Part shown: positions 46,480 through 54,794 of the stretch, piece by piece
Position numbering within the stretch: the stretch's first letter is position 1
Layout: each line of letters opens with the position of its first letter
DNA from: Microtetraspora malaysiensis
Lineage (GTDB): Bacteria; Actinomycetota; Actinomycetes; Streptosporangiales; Streptosporangiaceae
Reading direction: 5' to 3'
Length of the DNA stretch: 64,000 nt
NCBI RefSeq assembly: GCF_001528665.1
Contig: NZ_BBYJ01000018.1
Coordinates: forward strand, 1 to 64,000
The notes under the pieces: model-generated
Told to the model about the DNA's origin: nothing
The model's database searches: none
What the model saw: the letters and a program-made list of their open reading frames with translations, nothing else
Made by a program: the position numbers and the translations under genes

Positions 46480-46857
46480 TCACGCCGCCAGCAGCTCCAC
46501 CCGCGGCGTACCGGCCGGCCTGTGCGTCGCGATCCGGCGCGACGCCGTGATCCGCCGGACGGCGCGGGTGAGCAGGTGCTCGATCGGCAACCCGAGAGCG
46601 TCGCACACCGAATGCAGCATCTCCGACGACGGCTCCTTGCGGCCGCGCTCGACCTCCGACAGATACTGCTTCGACATGCCGACCGTACGCGCCACGTCGT
46701 CGAGCGTGCGGTCCTGGTCCAGCCGCTCGTCGCGGAGAATCTCTCCGTAGACGTTGCGCAGCAGCGGGTCCGGGTCGTCGGGGATCTCGGGGCCGCGCTC
46801 CTTGCCGGCCCGGCGCGTCCGGATGTCGATGACCACTGATCGGCCCGAGGCTGCCAT
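46480..46857 (-). CDS. popR: PopR-like XRE activator of the clpP3-clpP4 pair
   Basis: A 125-residue XRE-type helix-turn-helix protein (residues about 40-95: T-L-D-D-V-A-R-T-V-G-M-S-K-Q-Y-L-S-E-V-E-R-G-R-K-E-P-S). It ends L-L-A-A; in S. lividans the terminal alanines of PopR are the degron recognised by ClpP1/ClpP2, which keeps clpP3-clpP4 off until the primary proteases fail. Position, size, fold and C-terminus all fit. The symbol is given by this combined evidence, not by alignment. Confidence 0.78.
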   Translation of the reverse strand: MAASGRSVVIDIRTRRAGKERGPEIPDDPDPLLRNVYGEILRDERLDQDRTLDDVARTVGMSKQYLSEVERGRKEPSSEMLHSVCDALGLPIEHLLTRAVRRITASRRIATHRPAGTPRVELLAA

Positions 46858-47055
46858 GCCTCGCAGTCTGGCACGTCCGGATCCGCGGAAGAACGCTTGT
46901 TCGCGGACAGGTGAGCGAGCCGAGTTCCCTGGGCGTTCCCGGCAGGCAGCCCACGGTCCGGGACCGAACGAGCCCCCTCCTGCCCGAAGACGGCCGCGGG
47001 GCGGCGGCGATCCGTCCGCCGCCCCGCGGCCGCTTTGCTCCCGATCGGGGCCGGA

Positions 47056-47709
47056 CTACCTCGGCGTGTCGACGGCGACGAAGGCGACGGTGCCGCCGGC
47101 CTGGAGACTGCTCACGCCCTTGCTGGAGCACTGGCTGATGTCCGAGGTGGGCGTCGCGTTCCCGGCGATCCGCTTGCCCTTCATCTTCCCTTCGGTGACC
47201 TCACCGATCAGCAGCATGTCGCCGGCGTCGTAGGAGCTCATCGCGTTGAGGTTGGGACGGATCGTGGAGGTCCCCAGCGCCTGGCCCTTGGCGTCGCTCC
47301 AGGTGATGGTGCCCGTGCCGGTGACGTTCTGGGCGCCGCCGACGCAGGACAGCTGCCCGCTGCCCTGGATGGTGATCTTCCCGGAACGCAGGTTGGGGAA
47401 GCTGTTGTCGGGGGAGGCGCAGTTGGTCAGCGTCAGGGGGCCCTTGACGGTCACCGTGCGGGCCTCCTGGCTCACCGGCGGGTTGAACGTGATCGGCTGG
47501 CCGCTGTTGGTGCTGATGGTGCAGGTCAGCACCGTGTGGCCGCCCGGCTGGCTGGGCGAGGGGGCGGCGACCGGCGTGGCGGGCTTGGCGGCGCCGCTCG
47601 ACATCCCCTCGGCCACCGACGGGGCGGCCACGAGGGCCATTCCCAGGACGGCCGCGGCCGCGGCGGCGAGGCCGCCGGCGACGTGGGCGCGGGATCGAGG
47701 AGCGTTCAT
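47056..47709 (-). CDS. Secreted protein of unknown function
   Basis: A 217-residue exported protein. The signal peptide (about 1-35: R-A-H-V-A-G-G-L-A-A-A-A-A-A-V-L-G-M-A) is followed by a Pro/Ala-rich spacer and a beta-rich domain with six cysteines likely paired outside the cell (L-T-C-T-I, N-C-A-S-P, L-S-C-V-G, S-Q-C-S-S). The ATG at 47709 is chosen because GGGAG lies 6 nt upstream. I recognise no family. It may be an abundant surface or medium protein; no partner genes adjoin it. Confidence 0.75.
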   Translation of the reverse strand: MNAPRSRAHVAGGLAAAAAAVLGMALVAAPSVAEGMSSGAAKPATPVAAPSPSQPGGHTVLTCTISTNSGQPITFNPPVSQEARTVTVKGPLTLTNCASPDNSFPNLRSGKITIQGSGQLSCVGGAQNVTGTGTITWSDAKGQALGTSTIRPNLNAMSSYDAGDMLLIGEVTEGKMKGKRIAGNATPTSDISQCSSKGVSSLQAGGTVAFVAVDTPR

Positions 47710-48044
47710 GGGCATCTCCCGGTAGATCGCTGTAGGTGATTTCTTGGTCACAATAAGTAACATGCGAGGGGTCTGTTTGGCAGGGACACGCGCGGATCAT
47801 CGGTCATGACTTCCGCAGGACGCCGCCTGGGAGCGCGCCGGCGCGTACGGGCGGCAGCGTCGGCGCCGACCACCAGAGGGCCGGTCGCCAGAGGTGGGTC
47901 GCCAGAGGTGGGTCACCTGGAGCGCGGGCACGAAGAGCGTGGATGCTCGTGAGAAGGTCCGGTGGGCTGCCGTCTTTCCGTGGCCAGGGAGTGTCTGACA
48001 ACGCTGCCCCGGGCTTGACTTGTCAAACGACCTAGACTTGTTGC
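47710..48044. other. Divergent intergenic region
   Basis: This 335-bp gap between the secreted protein and the ArsR gene contains a 14-bp direct repeat GTCGCCAGAGGTGG (two copies, about 47881-47908) and the palindrome TTGAC-TT-GTCAA listed separately. No gene is supported. Confidence 0.6.
48015..48026 (+). promoter_or_regulatory. Candidate ArsR operator
   Basis: TTGAC (48015-48019) and GTCAA (48022-48026) form a palindrome 19 bp before the ArsR start, overlapping a TTGACT -35-like hexamer. Autorepression is the usual mode of the family. Confidence 0.5.
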
Positions 48045-48458
48045 ATGGTCGCGCAAGTTCCCAAGGGTTCTCCGGTCGTTCCGGTAGAGGCGATCGTGGA
48101 GGTGCTCAAGGCGATCGCGGATCCGACCCGGTTCCAGATCCTGTACGCGGTCTCCAGCCAGGAACGGGGCGTCGGAGAGCTGGCCGAGATCGTCGGCGCG
48201 CACGTGGCCTCCGTCTCCCAGCATCTGGCCAAGCTGCGCGCGGCGGGGTTGGTGAGCTCGCGCAGGGACGGCACGCGGATCTTCTACCGTGCGGCCAACC
48301 AGCATGTCGCCGGCCTGATGGCGGAGGCCGGGCTGCTGACCGGATACGTGACGGGCGTGATCGAGCCGCCGGACGACGGCCCCGCGCCGCCCCGGGAGGC
48401 GGCGGCGGGCGTGGGGTGGCAGCTGCTGCCGGGCCGGTTGCGTCCGGCGAGTTCCTGA
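48045..48458 (+). CDS. ArsR-family winged-helix regulator
   Basis: A 137-residue ArsR protein: I-A-D-P-T-R-F-Q-I-L-Y-A-V, L-A-E-I-V-G-A-H-V-A-S-V-S-Q-H-L-A-K-L-R-A-A-G-L-V, G-T-R-I-F-Y-R. There is no obvious metal-binding Cys pair on the recognition helix, so the ligand is not a classical arsenite/Cd site. A Pro-rich C-terminal tail follows. Its stop is 3 bp from the end of the convergent ABC ATPase gene. The target is unknown, most likely itself. Confidence 0.85.
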   Translation: MVAQVPKGSPVVPVEAIVEVLKAIADPTRFQILYAVSSQERGVGELAEIVGAHVASVSQHLAKLRAAGLVSSRRDGTRIFYRAANQHVAGLMAEAGLLTGYVTGVIEPPDDGPAPPREAAAGVGWQLLPGRLRPASS

Positions 48459-48461
48459 CCG

Positions 48462-49757
48462 TCAGCCGGGCGGCGGGTCCAGGCGATACTCCTCGTGCAG
48501 GGTGTCGTACGAGTACAGCTCCGCGTACCGGCCCCAGTCGGTGGCGACGTTCAGCTGCTCGGCGACCTGCTCGCTGGTGTAGTGGTGGGCCAGGACGTCG
48601 CGGAAGAATCCGGCGCGCAGGCGGCCGCCGACGCTGTTGGCCAGGCTGGTGGCGATGAAGCGCACCAGCGGGATCTCGATCGCGGCGGGAGCGAAGATCT
48701 CCTTGGACGTCTGCACGTCGGCCTCGGAGAACGCGCACCCTTGCGAAGTGAGCCGGACCTCGGTGCCTTCGACGGCGGCGAAGCCCAGCAGTTCCAGCGC
48801 GTCGATCAGCGGGAGCAGGTCGTCGACCTCCAGGCTGAGCTCGTCGGTCAGCTCCGCGAAGTCCAGGCGGCCGCCGTGCCGCTGGAGGATCTCGGCCAGA
48901 CCGGAGAGGCCGTCCACGCCGGCCGCCGGGAGCGGGGTGTTCGCGGGGGTGCGCTTGGCGGGCGCCCGGACGCCCGGCGGCGGCAGCGGGGTGCCGTGGT
49001 CCCGGCCGGTCATGGTCTGGTAGATGACGTCGATGAGCTTGGTGAAGTCGGTGCTGTCGCGGTCACGGGGGCGCGGCAGCGGGATGTCGTACGTGGCGCG
49101 GATCGTGCCGTAGGGGCGGGCGGCGAGCACCACGACCCGGTCGGCCAGCAGGACGGCCTCCTCGATGTTGTGGGTGACCACGACGATGGCCTTGGTGGGG
49201 AACTCGCCGGACTCCCACAGCTCCAGCAGCTCGCCGCGCAGGTTCTCGGCGGTCAGGACGTCGAGGGCGGAGAAGGGCTCGTCCATCAGCAGCACGTCGG
49301 GCTCCACGACCAGGGCGCGGGCGAAGCCGACACGCTGCCGCATGCCGCCCGACAGTTCCTTGGGATAGGCCGACTCGAACCCGTCCAGACCGATCAGGTC
49401 GATGGCCTTGAGCGCGGCCTCCCGGCGTTCGCGGGCGGGCAGGCCGCGGGCCTCCAGGCCGATCTCGACGTTCTGCTGCACGGTGAGCCACGGCAGCAGC
49501 GCGAAGGTCTGGAAGACCATGGCGGTGCCGGGGTTGGCGCCCGTCAACGGCCGGCCCCGATACGTGATGGTCCCGGAGTTGGGCGGGATCAGCCCGGCCA
49601 GGCAGCGCAGCAGCGTGGACTTCCCCGAGCCGCTCTTGCCGAGCAGGGCGACGATCTCGCCCTCGTTGATGTCGAGGTCGATGCCGGCCAGGACCGGCAG
49701 GTCGCCGTCGGCGCCCGCGTAGCTCTTGGTCAGACCGGTCACGGTCAGCAGGGTCAT
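48462..49757 (-). CDS. ABC importer ATPase with extra C-terminal domain (nitrate/taurine type)
   Basis: A 431-residue protein. Residues 1-260 are an ATPase of the nitrate/sulfonate/taurine family (Walker A G-K-S-G-S-G-K-S-T, signature L-S-G-G-M-R-Q-R, Walker B L-L-M-D-E-P-F-S-A-L-D). Residues about 290-430 form the AAA-associated C-terminal domain seen in a subset of these transporters (S-K-E-I-F-A-P-A-A, L-A-H-H-Y-T-S-E-Q-V). The ATG at 49757 has GGGAG upstream. The open frame continues through the permease gene but the product starts here. It energises the two-domain permease encoded immediately upstream. Confidence 0.9.
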   Translation of the reverse strand: MTLLTVTGLTKSYAGADGDLPVLAGIDLDINEGEIVALLGKSGSGKSTLLRCLAGLIPPNSGTITYRGRPLTGANPGTAMVFQTFALLPWLTVQQNVEIGLEARGLPARERREAALKAIDLIGLDGFESAYPKELSGGMRQRVGFARALVVEPDVLLMDEPFSALDVLTAENLRGELLELWESGEFPTKAIVVVTHNIEEAVLLADRVVVLAARPYGTIRATYDIPLPRPRDRDSTDFTKLIDVIYQTMTGRDHGTPLPPPGVRAPAKRTPANTPLPAAGVDGLSGLAEILQRHGGRLDFAELTDELSLEVDDLLPLIDALELLGFAAVEGTEVRLTSQGCAFSEADVQTSKEIFAPAAIEIPLVRFIATSLANSVGGRLRAGFFRDVLAHHYTSEQVAEQLNVATDWGRYAELYSYDTLHEEYRLDPPPG

Positions 49758-49771
49758 GAACTCTCCCGCGG

Positions 49772-51526
49772 TCACAACGAGTAGCGGTGCTCGGCGAGCC
49801 GGTACAGGCGGCGCCAGAAGAGGCGGTTGATGAGCACCACATACATACTCATGACCGCGACTCCGGCCAGGAGCCGCGGATGGTCGCCCGCCGCGGTCGC
49901 GTGGGCGATGTACGCGCCCAGGCCGGTGGCGGTCAGCGTGGTGCCGCCGAAGGTGACGACCTCCGCGACGATGGAGGCGTTCCACGCTCCGCCGGAGGCG
50001 GTGATGGCGCCGGTCACGTACGACGGGAAGACCCCCGGGATGATCAGACGCTTCCAGCGGCGCCGGCCGTGTACGCCGAGGTCGTCCATCGCCTCGCGCA
50101 GGTCGGTGGGGATGGCCATGGCCCCGGCGATGGCGTTGAAGAGGATGTACCACTGGGCCCCGAGCGCCATCAGCAGGATGCCGCCGATGTTGAGCGACAG
50201 CCCCGTGCGCAGGAAGAGCCACGTCGCGAGCGGGAACAGGAAGTTCGCCGGGAAGCTCGCCAGGATCTGCACCACCGGCTGCGCGATGCGGGTCAGCCGC
50301 GGCGAGAACCCGATCTTCACGCCGATCGGCACCCAGATCAGGGTGGCCACGGCGACGAGCACCACCACCCTGGCCAGCGTGGCCAGCCCGAGCAGCAGCG
50401 GCTCGACGAAGATGGACAGCCCGGCGGGCTGGCCGGCGAGGTAGCCGACCAGGCTGACCAGGCCCCAGCCGATCAGTGCCAGCGTCACGACGGTGAAGAG
50501 GACGTCTCCGGCCCGCCTGCGCCGTACGTCCACCAGGAACGGCCGGTCGTCGACGCCGAACACCCGTCCCGCCCGCCCGGCGGTCTCCCGCAGCGGCGCC
50601 AGGGCCCGGCCGAGCAGGCGGGGCCAGTTCGCCCGGCGCACGAAGTCCAGCACCAGCGACCGCTGCACCTGCGCGGCCTCCGACTGCTCGACCTTGAACC
50701 GTTCGGCCCACGCCGTCAGGGGACGCCAGAACAGGAAGTTCACCCCGATGACCAGGATCGCCATGGTGAGGATGGCCCAGCCGACGTGGCCGAGGTGCCC
50801 GGCGACGATGGCCGCGCCCGCGTAGGAGCCGACCCCGGGCAGCGTGTACTCCCTGTTGGACACGCTGATCAGCTCGGAGGCGACCAGGAAGAACCAGCCG
50901 CCGCCGAAGCTCATCATCGCGTTCCACACCAGGCCGATCGCGCCCGACGGGAGCTCGACCTTCCAGAAGCGCATCCAGCGGGAGAAGCCCATGCCGCGGG
51001 ACAGCTCGTCCAGCTCGCGGGGCGTGGTGATCAGCGAATGGTAGAAGGCGAAGGCCATGTTCCACGCCTGGGACGTGAAGATCGCGAACACCGAGGCGAG
51101 CTCCAGGCCCAGCAACGATCCGGGGAAGAGCGCGACGAACCCGGTCACCGCCACCGTCAGGAACGCCAGGACCGGCACCGACTGGAGGATGTCGAGCGCG
51201 GGGATCAGCACGCGTTCGAGCCGCCGCGAGTGCGCCGCCGCGTAGGCCCACACCAGCGCGAAGACCAGCGACACCCCGAGCGCGGCGAACATCCGCAGCA
51301 GGCTGCGGCCGGCGTAGTACGGCAGGCGCGCCGGGTCGGTGTCGATGCCGCTGACCTGCGTGGGCGCGAACGACAGCGTGACGTCCTTGCCGAGGCGGAT
51401 CACCACGTACAGCAGAACCAGCAGGCCCGCGGCGACGACCGCGTCCACCCAGGAGAACCACCCCAGTCGTGGCGAAAGCGGGCGCGACGGGGCCACGCGA
51501 TTCGCCGGGGAGCGTGGGACACCCAT
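49772..51526 (-). CDS. ABC importer permease with two fused membrane domains
   Basis: A 584-residue protein holding two tandem BPD-type permease domains (about residues 30-290 and 330-580), each with five to six helices and the E-A-A-like loop (E-L-D-E-L-S-R-G-M-G-F; D-L-R-E-A-M-D-D-L-G). Fusion of two permeases with the ATPase next door is known for this nitrate/sulfonate-type subfamily. No substrate-binding protein is encoded beside it. AGGAAGGTG precedes the ATG. The substrate is not evident. Confidence 0.88.
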   Translation of the reverse strand: MGVPRSPANRVAPSRPLSPRLGWFSWVDAVVAAGLLVLLYVVIRLGKDVTLSFAPTQVSGIDTDPARLPYYAGRSLLRMFAALGVSLVFALVWAYAAAHSRRLERVLIPALDILQSVPVLAFLTVAVTGFVALFPGSLLGLELASVFAIFTSQAWNMAFAFYHSLITTPRELDELSRGMGFSRWMRFWKVELPSGAIGLVWNAMMSFGGGWFFLVASELISVSNREYTLPGVGSYAGAAIVAGHLGHVGWAILTMAILVIGVNFLFWRPLTAWAERFKVEQSEAAQVQRSLVLDFVRRANWPRLLGRALAPLRETAGRAGRVFGVDDRPFLVDVRRRRAGDVLFTVVTLALIGWGLVSLVGYLAGQPAGLSIFVEPLLLGLATLARVVVLVAVATLIWVPIGVKIGFSPRLTRIAQPVVQILASFPANFLFPLATWLFLRTGLSLNIGGILLMALGAQWYILFNAIAGAMAIPTDLREAMDDLGVHGRRRWKRLIIPGVFPSYVTGAITASGGAWNASIVAEVVTFGGTTLTATGLGAYIAHATAAGDHPRLLAGVAVMSMYVVLINRLFWRRLYRLAEHRYSL

Positions 51527-51730
51527 GCCGCGACACCTTCCTGCGAGAGACCGACACCGGAAGCCGCCCCGCGGGGCCCGGGTCAGGCGGCGGGCGCGAG
51601 GCGGCCGGGACTGTCGGTCTCCGTCGGCCGCCTCCTTGCTCGCCGATGCAAGCTTGACACCCCTACGGACTACCCCGTGAACTGGCCGGACGCTCGGTGC
51701 CGGGGCAGGATCCCGGGCGGGCGGCGCGGG

Positions 51731-54442
51731 TCACAGCCAGGTTCCGAAGCGCCTGATGTAGCGCGTCTTGATGAACTGGGTGAGCGTGCAGTACGCGAGC
51801 AGGGTCGCGACGAGGATGGGGAAGTACGCCAGGGGCAGCGGCCGCATATCCAATGTCGCGGCCAGCGGTGAGAAGGGGAGGTAGACGCCGATCGCCATGA
51901 TCAGTCCGGTGAGGAGCAGGACCGGGGTCGCGGCCCGGGACTGGACGAACGGGATCTTGCGGGTGCGGATCATGTGGACGATCAACGTCTGCGACAGCAG
52001 GCCCTCGATGAACCAGCCCGACTGGAACAGGGCCTGCTCGGCGACCGTGTCGGCGGAGAAGACCCACCACATGACGCAGAACGTGGTGATGTCGAAGATC
52101 GAGCTGATCGGCCCGACGCAGAGCATGAAGCGGCTCAGGTCACCGGCCGCCCACTTGCGCGGCCTGCGCAGATACTCCCGGTCCATCCGGTCCCACGGGA
52201 TGGAGAGCTGGGAGAGGTCGTAGCACAGGTTCTGCACCAGCAGGTGGACGGCGAGCATCGGCAGGAACGGCAGGAAGGCCGAGGCGACCAGGACCGAGAA
52301 GACGTTGCCGAAGTTGGAGCTGGCGGTCATCTTGATGTACTTCATGATGTTGCCGAAGGTGCGCCGCCCCTCGATCACGCCCTGCTCCAGAACCGTGAGG
52401 TCCTTCTCCAGCAGGATGATGTCGGCGGCCTCCTTGGCGATGTCCACGGCCGTGTCGACGGAGACGCCCACGTCGGCGTCACGCAGCGCGGCGGCGTCGT
52501 TGATGCCGTCGCCCATGAAGCCCACCGTGCGCCCGCCCGCCCGCAGCGCGCGGATGACGCGGGCCTTCTGCATCGGGTTGACCTTGGCGAAGACCGTGGT
52601 CCGCTCGGCCAGTTCGCGCAGCTCGTCGTCGTCCAGCCCGTCCAGGACGTCGCCCAGCACGATCCGCCCGACGTCCAGGCCGACGTCGCGGCACACCTTC
52701 GCGGCCACCAGGTCGTTGTCTCCGGTCAGGACCTTGACCGTGACGCCGTTGCCGGCCAGCGCGTCGATCGCGGCGGCGGCGCTCGCCTTGGGCGGGTCGA
52801 GGAACGCGACGAAGCCGATCAGGGTCAGTTCGTCCTCGTCCGCCACGCCGTACACATCCCGCTCGGCCGGCACTGTCCTGGCCGCGACGGCCAGCACGCG
52901 CAGGCCCTCCCGGTTCTGTTCCTCGGCGGTCGCCAGCACCTCCTGGCGCAGCGGCGCGGTCAGCGGCTCGTCCACGCCGTCCCGGCGTACGGCGGAGCAG
53001 ACGGCGAGCACCTCCTCGACCGCGCCCTTGGTGATGATCACGTGCCGGTCCGGCTCGCGCCGCAGGACCACCGACATGCGGCGGCGGGCGAAGTCGAACG
53101 GGATCTCGTCGACCTTGGTGAAGCGGGCGTCGGCGAGCAGCCGGTCGGCCTCCTGGACGTGGTCGGCGATCGCCCGGTCGAGCACGTTCTTCAGCCCGGT
53201 CTGGAAGGAGCTGTTGAGGTAGGCGTACTCCAGCACCTCGTCGTCGGGGGCGCCCAGCGGGTTCAGATGCCGTTCGAGCGCGATCCGGTCCACGGTGAGC
53301 GTGCCGGTCTTGTCGGTGCACAGCACGTCCATCGCCCCGAAGTTCTGGATCGCGTTGAGCCGCTTGACGATGACCTTGCGCTTCGACATGGCCACCGCGC
53401 CGCGGGCCAGGTTCGCGGTCACGATCACCGGCAGCATCTCGGGGGTCAGCCCGACCGCCACAGAGATCGCGAAGAGGAACGCCTCGAACCAGTCGCCCTT
53501 GGTCAGCCCGTTGACGACCAGCACGATCGGGACCATCACCAGCATGAAACGGATCAGCACCCAGCTCACCGAGCGCACCCCGCGGTCGAAGCCGGTCTCC
53601 GGACGGGCGCCGACCAGCCCCTTGGCCATCGAGCCGAAGTAGGTGCGCGCGCCGGTCGTCAGGACCACGGCGGTGGCCGTGCCGCACACCACGGACGTGC
53701 CCATCAGGCACAGCCCCGCCGCCTCCAGCGGGCCGGCCGCGGGGGCCGAGCCGGCCGCGGACTTCTCCGCCACGTCGGCGAGCGTGTCGTACTTCTCCAC
53801 CGGCAACGACTCACCCGACAGCACGGCCTGGGATACGGACAGGTCCTTGGCGGTCAGCAGGCGGCAGTCGGCCGGGACCATGTCGCCGGCGGAGAGCCGT
53901 ACCACGTCGCCGGGGACGAGCCGCTCGATCGGCGTCTCGTGCTCGACGGGACGCGCGTCGGCGCCGGGGCGGCGCAGCACGGTCGCGGTGGTGGTGACCA
54001 TGGCCTTGAGCGCCTCGGCCGCCTTGGTCGAGCGGAACTCCTGCCAGAAGCGGAGGAGCACGCTGACCAGGACCATCGTCGTCAGCGTGAGCACGCCTGT
54101 GACGTCGTCGGTCAGGAGGAACACCACGTCCAGGCAGACCAGCACGAGGATGAACGGGTTCTTGAACGTCGAGGCGAGCTGGATCGCCCAGTGCGGCGGC
54201 CGGTCGTGGTCCACGACGTTGGGTCCGTACCGCTCCAGCCGCCGCGCGGCCTCCCGCCTGGTCAGCCCGTCACGTCGGCTGTCGAGGGTGCGCAACACCT
54301 CCTGGTACGGCGTGGACGCGGCCGCGGCGAGGTCCGCGCCGATGCGCGCGGTCGCCTCGCTGATCGCGTTCATCCGCCGCTCGTGGCGGGCGGGACGTCC
54401 GGAGGACGCCGGGCGCCTGATCTCACGGGTGGTCTCGAGCAT
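51731..54442 (-). CDS. mgtA: Mg2+-translocating P-type ATPase (MgtA-type)
   Basis: A 903-residue P3B-type ATPase. Phosphorylation site C-T-D-K-T-G-T-L-T, actuator T-G-E-S-like S-G-E-S-L-P-V, G-D-G-I-N-D-A hinge and M4 motif G-L-T-P-E-M-L-P are all present, with ten membrane helices. It imports Mg2+. The ATG at 54442 follows AGAGGTG at 8 nt. Its leader RNA carries a 19-codon uORF and an attenuator-like hairpin. The divergent gene encodes MgtC, as in Salmonella-like Mg2+-stress loci. Confidence 0.93.
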   Translation of the reverse strand: MLETTREIRRPASSGRPARHERRMNAISEATARIGADLAAAASTPYQEVLRTLDSRRDGLTRREAARRLERYGPNVVDHDRPPHWAIQLASTFKNPFILVLVCLDVVFLLTDDVTGVLTLTTMVLVSVLLRFWQEFRSTKAAEALKAMVTTTATVLRRPGADARPVEHETPIERLVPGDVVRLSAGDMVPADCRLLTAKDLSVSQAVLSGESLPVEKYDTLADVAEKSAAGSAPAAGPLEAAGLCLMGTSVVCGTATAVVLTTGARTYFGSMAKGLVGARPETGFDRGVRSVSWVLIRFMLVMVPIVLVVNGLTKGDWFEAFLFAISVAVGLTPEMLPVIVTANLARGAVAMSKRKVIVKRLNAIQNFGAMDVLCTDKTGTLTVDRIALERHLNPLGAPDDEVLEYAYLNSSFQTGLKNVLDRAIADHVQEADRLLADARFTKVDEIPFDFARRRMSVVLRREPDRHVIITKGAVEEVLAVCSAVRRDGVDEPLTAPLRQEVLATAEEQNREGLRVLAVAARTVPAERDVYGVADEDELTLIGFVAFLDPPKASAAAAIDALAGNGVTVKVLTGDNDLVAAKVCRDVGLDVGRIVLGDVLDGLDDDELRELAERTTVFAKVNPMQKARVIRALRAGGRTVGFMGDGINDAAALRDADVGVSVDTAVDIAKEAADIILLEKDLTVLEQGVIEGRRTFGNIMKYIKMTASSNFGNVFSVLVASAFLPFLPMLAVHLLVQNLCYDLSQLSIPWDRMDREYLRRPRKWAAGDLSRFMLCVGPISSIFDITTFCVMWWVFSADTVAEQALFQSGWFIEGLLSQTLIVHMIRTRKIPFVQSRAATPVLLLTGLIMAIGVYLPFSPLAATLDMRPLPLAYFPILVATLLAYCTLTQFIKTRYIRRFGTWL

Positions 54443-54483
54443 GATCGTTTCACCTCTTCTCGTGCCGGCACAGCACAGGGGAA

Positions 54484-54508
54484 CCCCGCGGCCGGGACGG
54501 CCGCGGGG
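54484..54508 (-). terminator. 10-bp perfect hairpin in the mgtA leader
   Basis: CCCCGCGGCC (54484-54493) and GGCCGCGGGG (54499-54508) pair around GGGAC. It lies between the leader ORF and the mgtA start and could act as anti-terminator, pause or stabiliser. No U-run follows. Confidence 0.65.
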
Positions 54509-54524
54509 CACAGGTCATCGGGTG

Positions 54525-54557
54525 AGGAAAAGAAGAGCCCGCCGACGGCGGCGGCTC
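54525..54557 (-). terminator. Attenuator-like intrinsic terminator in the mgtA leader
   Basis: On the minus strand a GC-rich stem formed by GAGCC-GCCG and CGGCGGGCTC (54557-54535, one bulge) is followed by TCTTTTCC (54534-54525), a rare U-rich tract in this GC-rich genome. It begins 23 nt after the leader ORF stop, the geometry of translation-controlled attenuation. Confidence 0.7.
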
Positions 54558-54580
54558 AGAGAACGCGCGAGGAAGATCGG

Positions 54581-54640
54581 TTATCGCGCGGAAGAACGGA
54601 GGCAGGGCCGATCATGGCCCGGACTGCTACAGCCATCCAT
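54581..54640 (-). CDS. Leader peptide upstream of mgtA
   Basis: A 19-codon ORF (MDGCSSPGHDRPCLRSSAR) with a near-perfect ribosome site (GAGGAGGTGACC) 3 nt before the ATG, ending TAA just upstream of the terminator hairpin. Functionally it recalls mgtL/mgtM/mgtP leader peptides that control Mg2+ transporter genes in enterobacteria, but the sequence is unrelated. It contains two Pro and two Cys. Ribosome stalling on it could prevent terminator formation. Confidence 0.6.
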   Translation of the reverse strand: MDGCSSPGHDRPCLRSSAR

Positions 54641-54696
54641 GTCGGTCACCTCCTCACGACAGGCACGGGTGACGATCGCACCCGAAAAGGACGGTA

Positions 54697-54727
54697 ACCC
54701 TATTTGCGTATTCGCGCAACAAGTCAA
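54697..54727 (-). promoter_or_regulatory. mgtA promoter with TTGCG/CGCAA palindrome
   Basis: On the minus strand TTGACT (54727-54722) and TAGGGT (54702-54697) are spaced by 19 nt. Between them lies the inverted repeat TTGCG-N6-CGCAA (54704-54719), a possible repressor site. The spacing is slightly long, so the promoter call is tentative. Confidence 0.45.
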
Positions 54728-54794
54728 TTAGACTGGTTGCGGCCGCGACACGGCGGCCTCGATGCGTGCCTCGACGGCGAGGAGGTAATCGATC

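Noticed and set aside
48462-51557. A single 1031-codon frame suggesting a permease-ATPase fusion
   Set aside because: The portion beyond 49757 is out of frame with the permease and meaningless; the ATG at 49757 has a good ribosome site and fits the family start.
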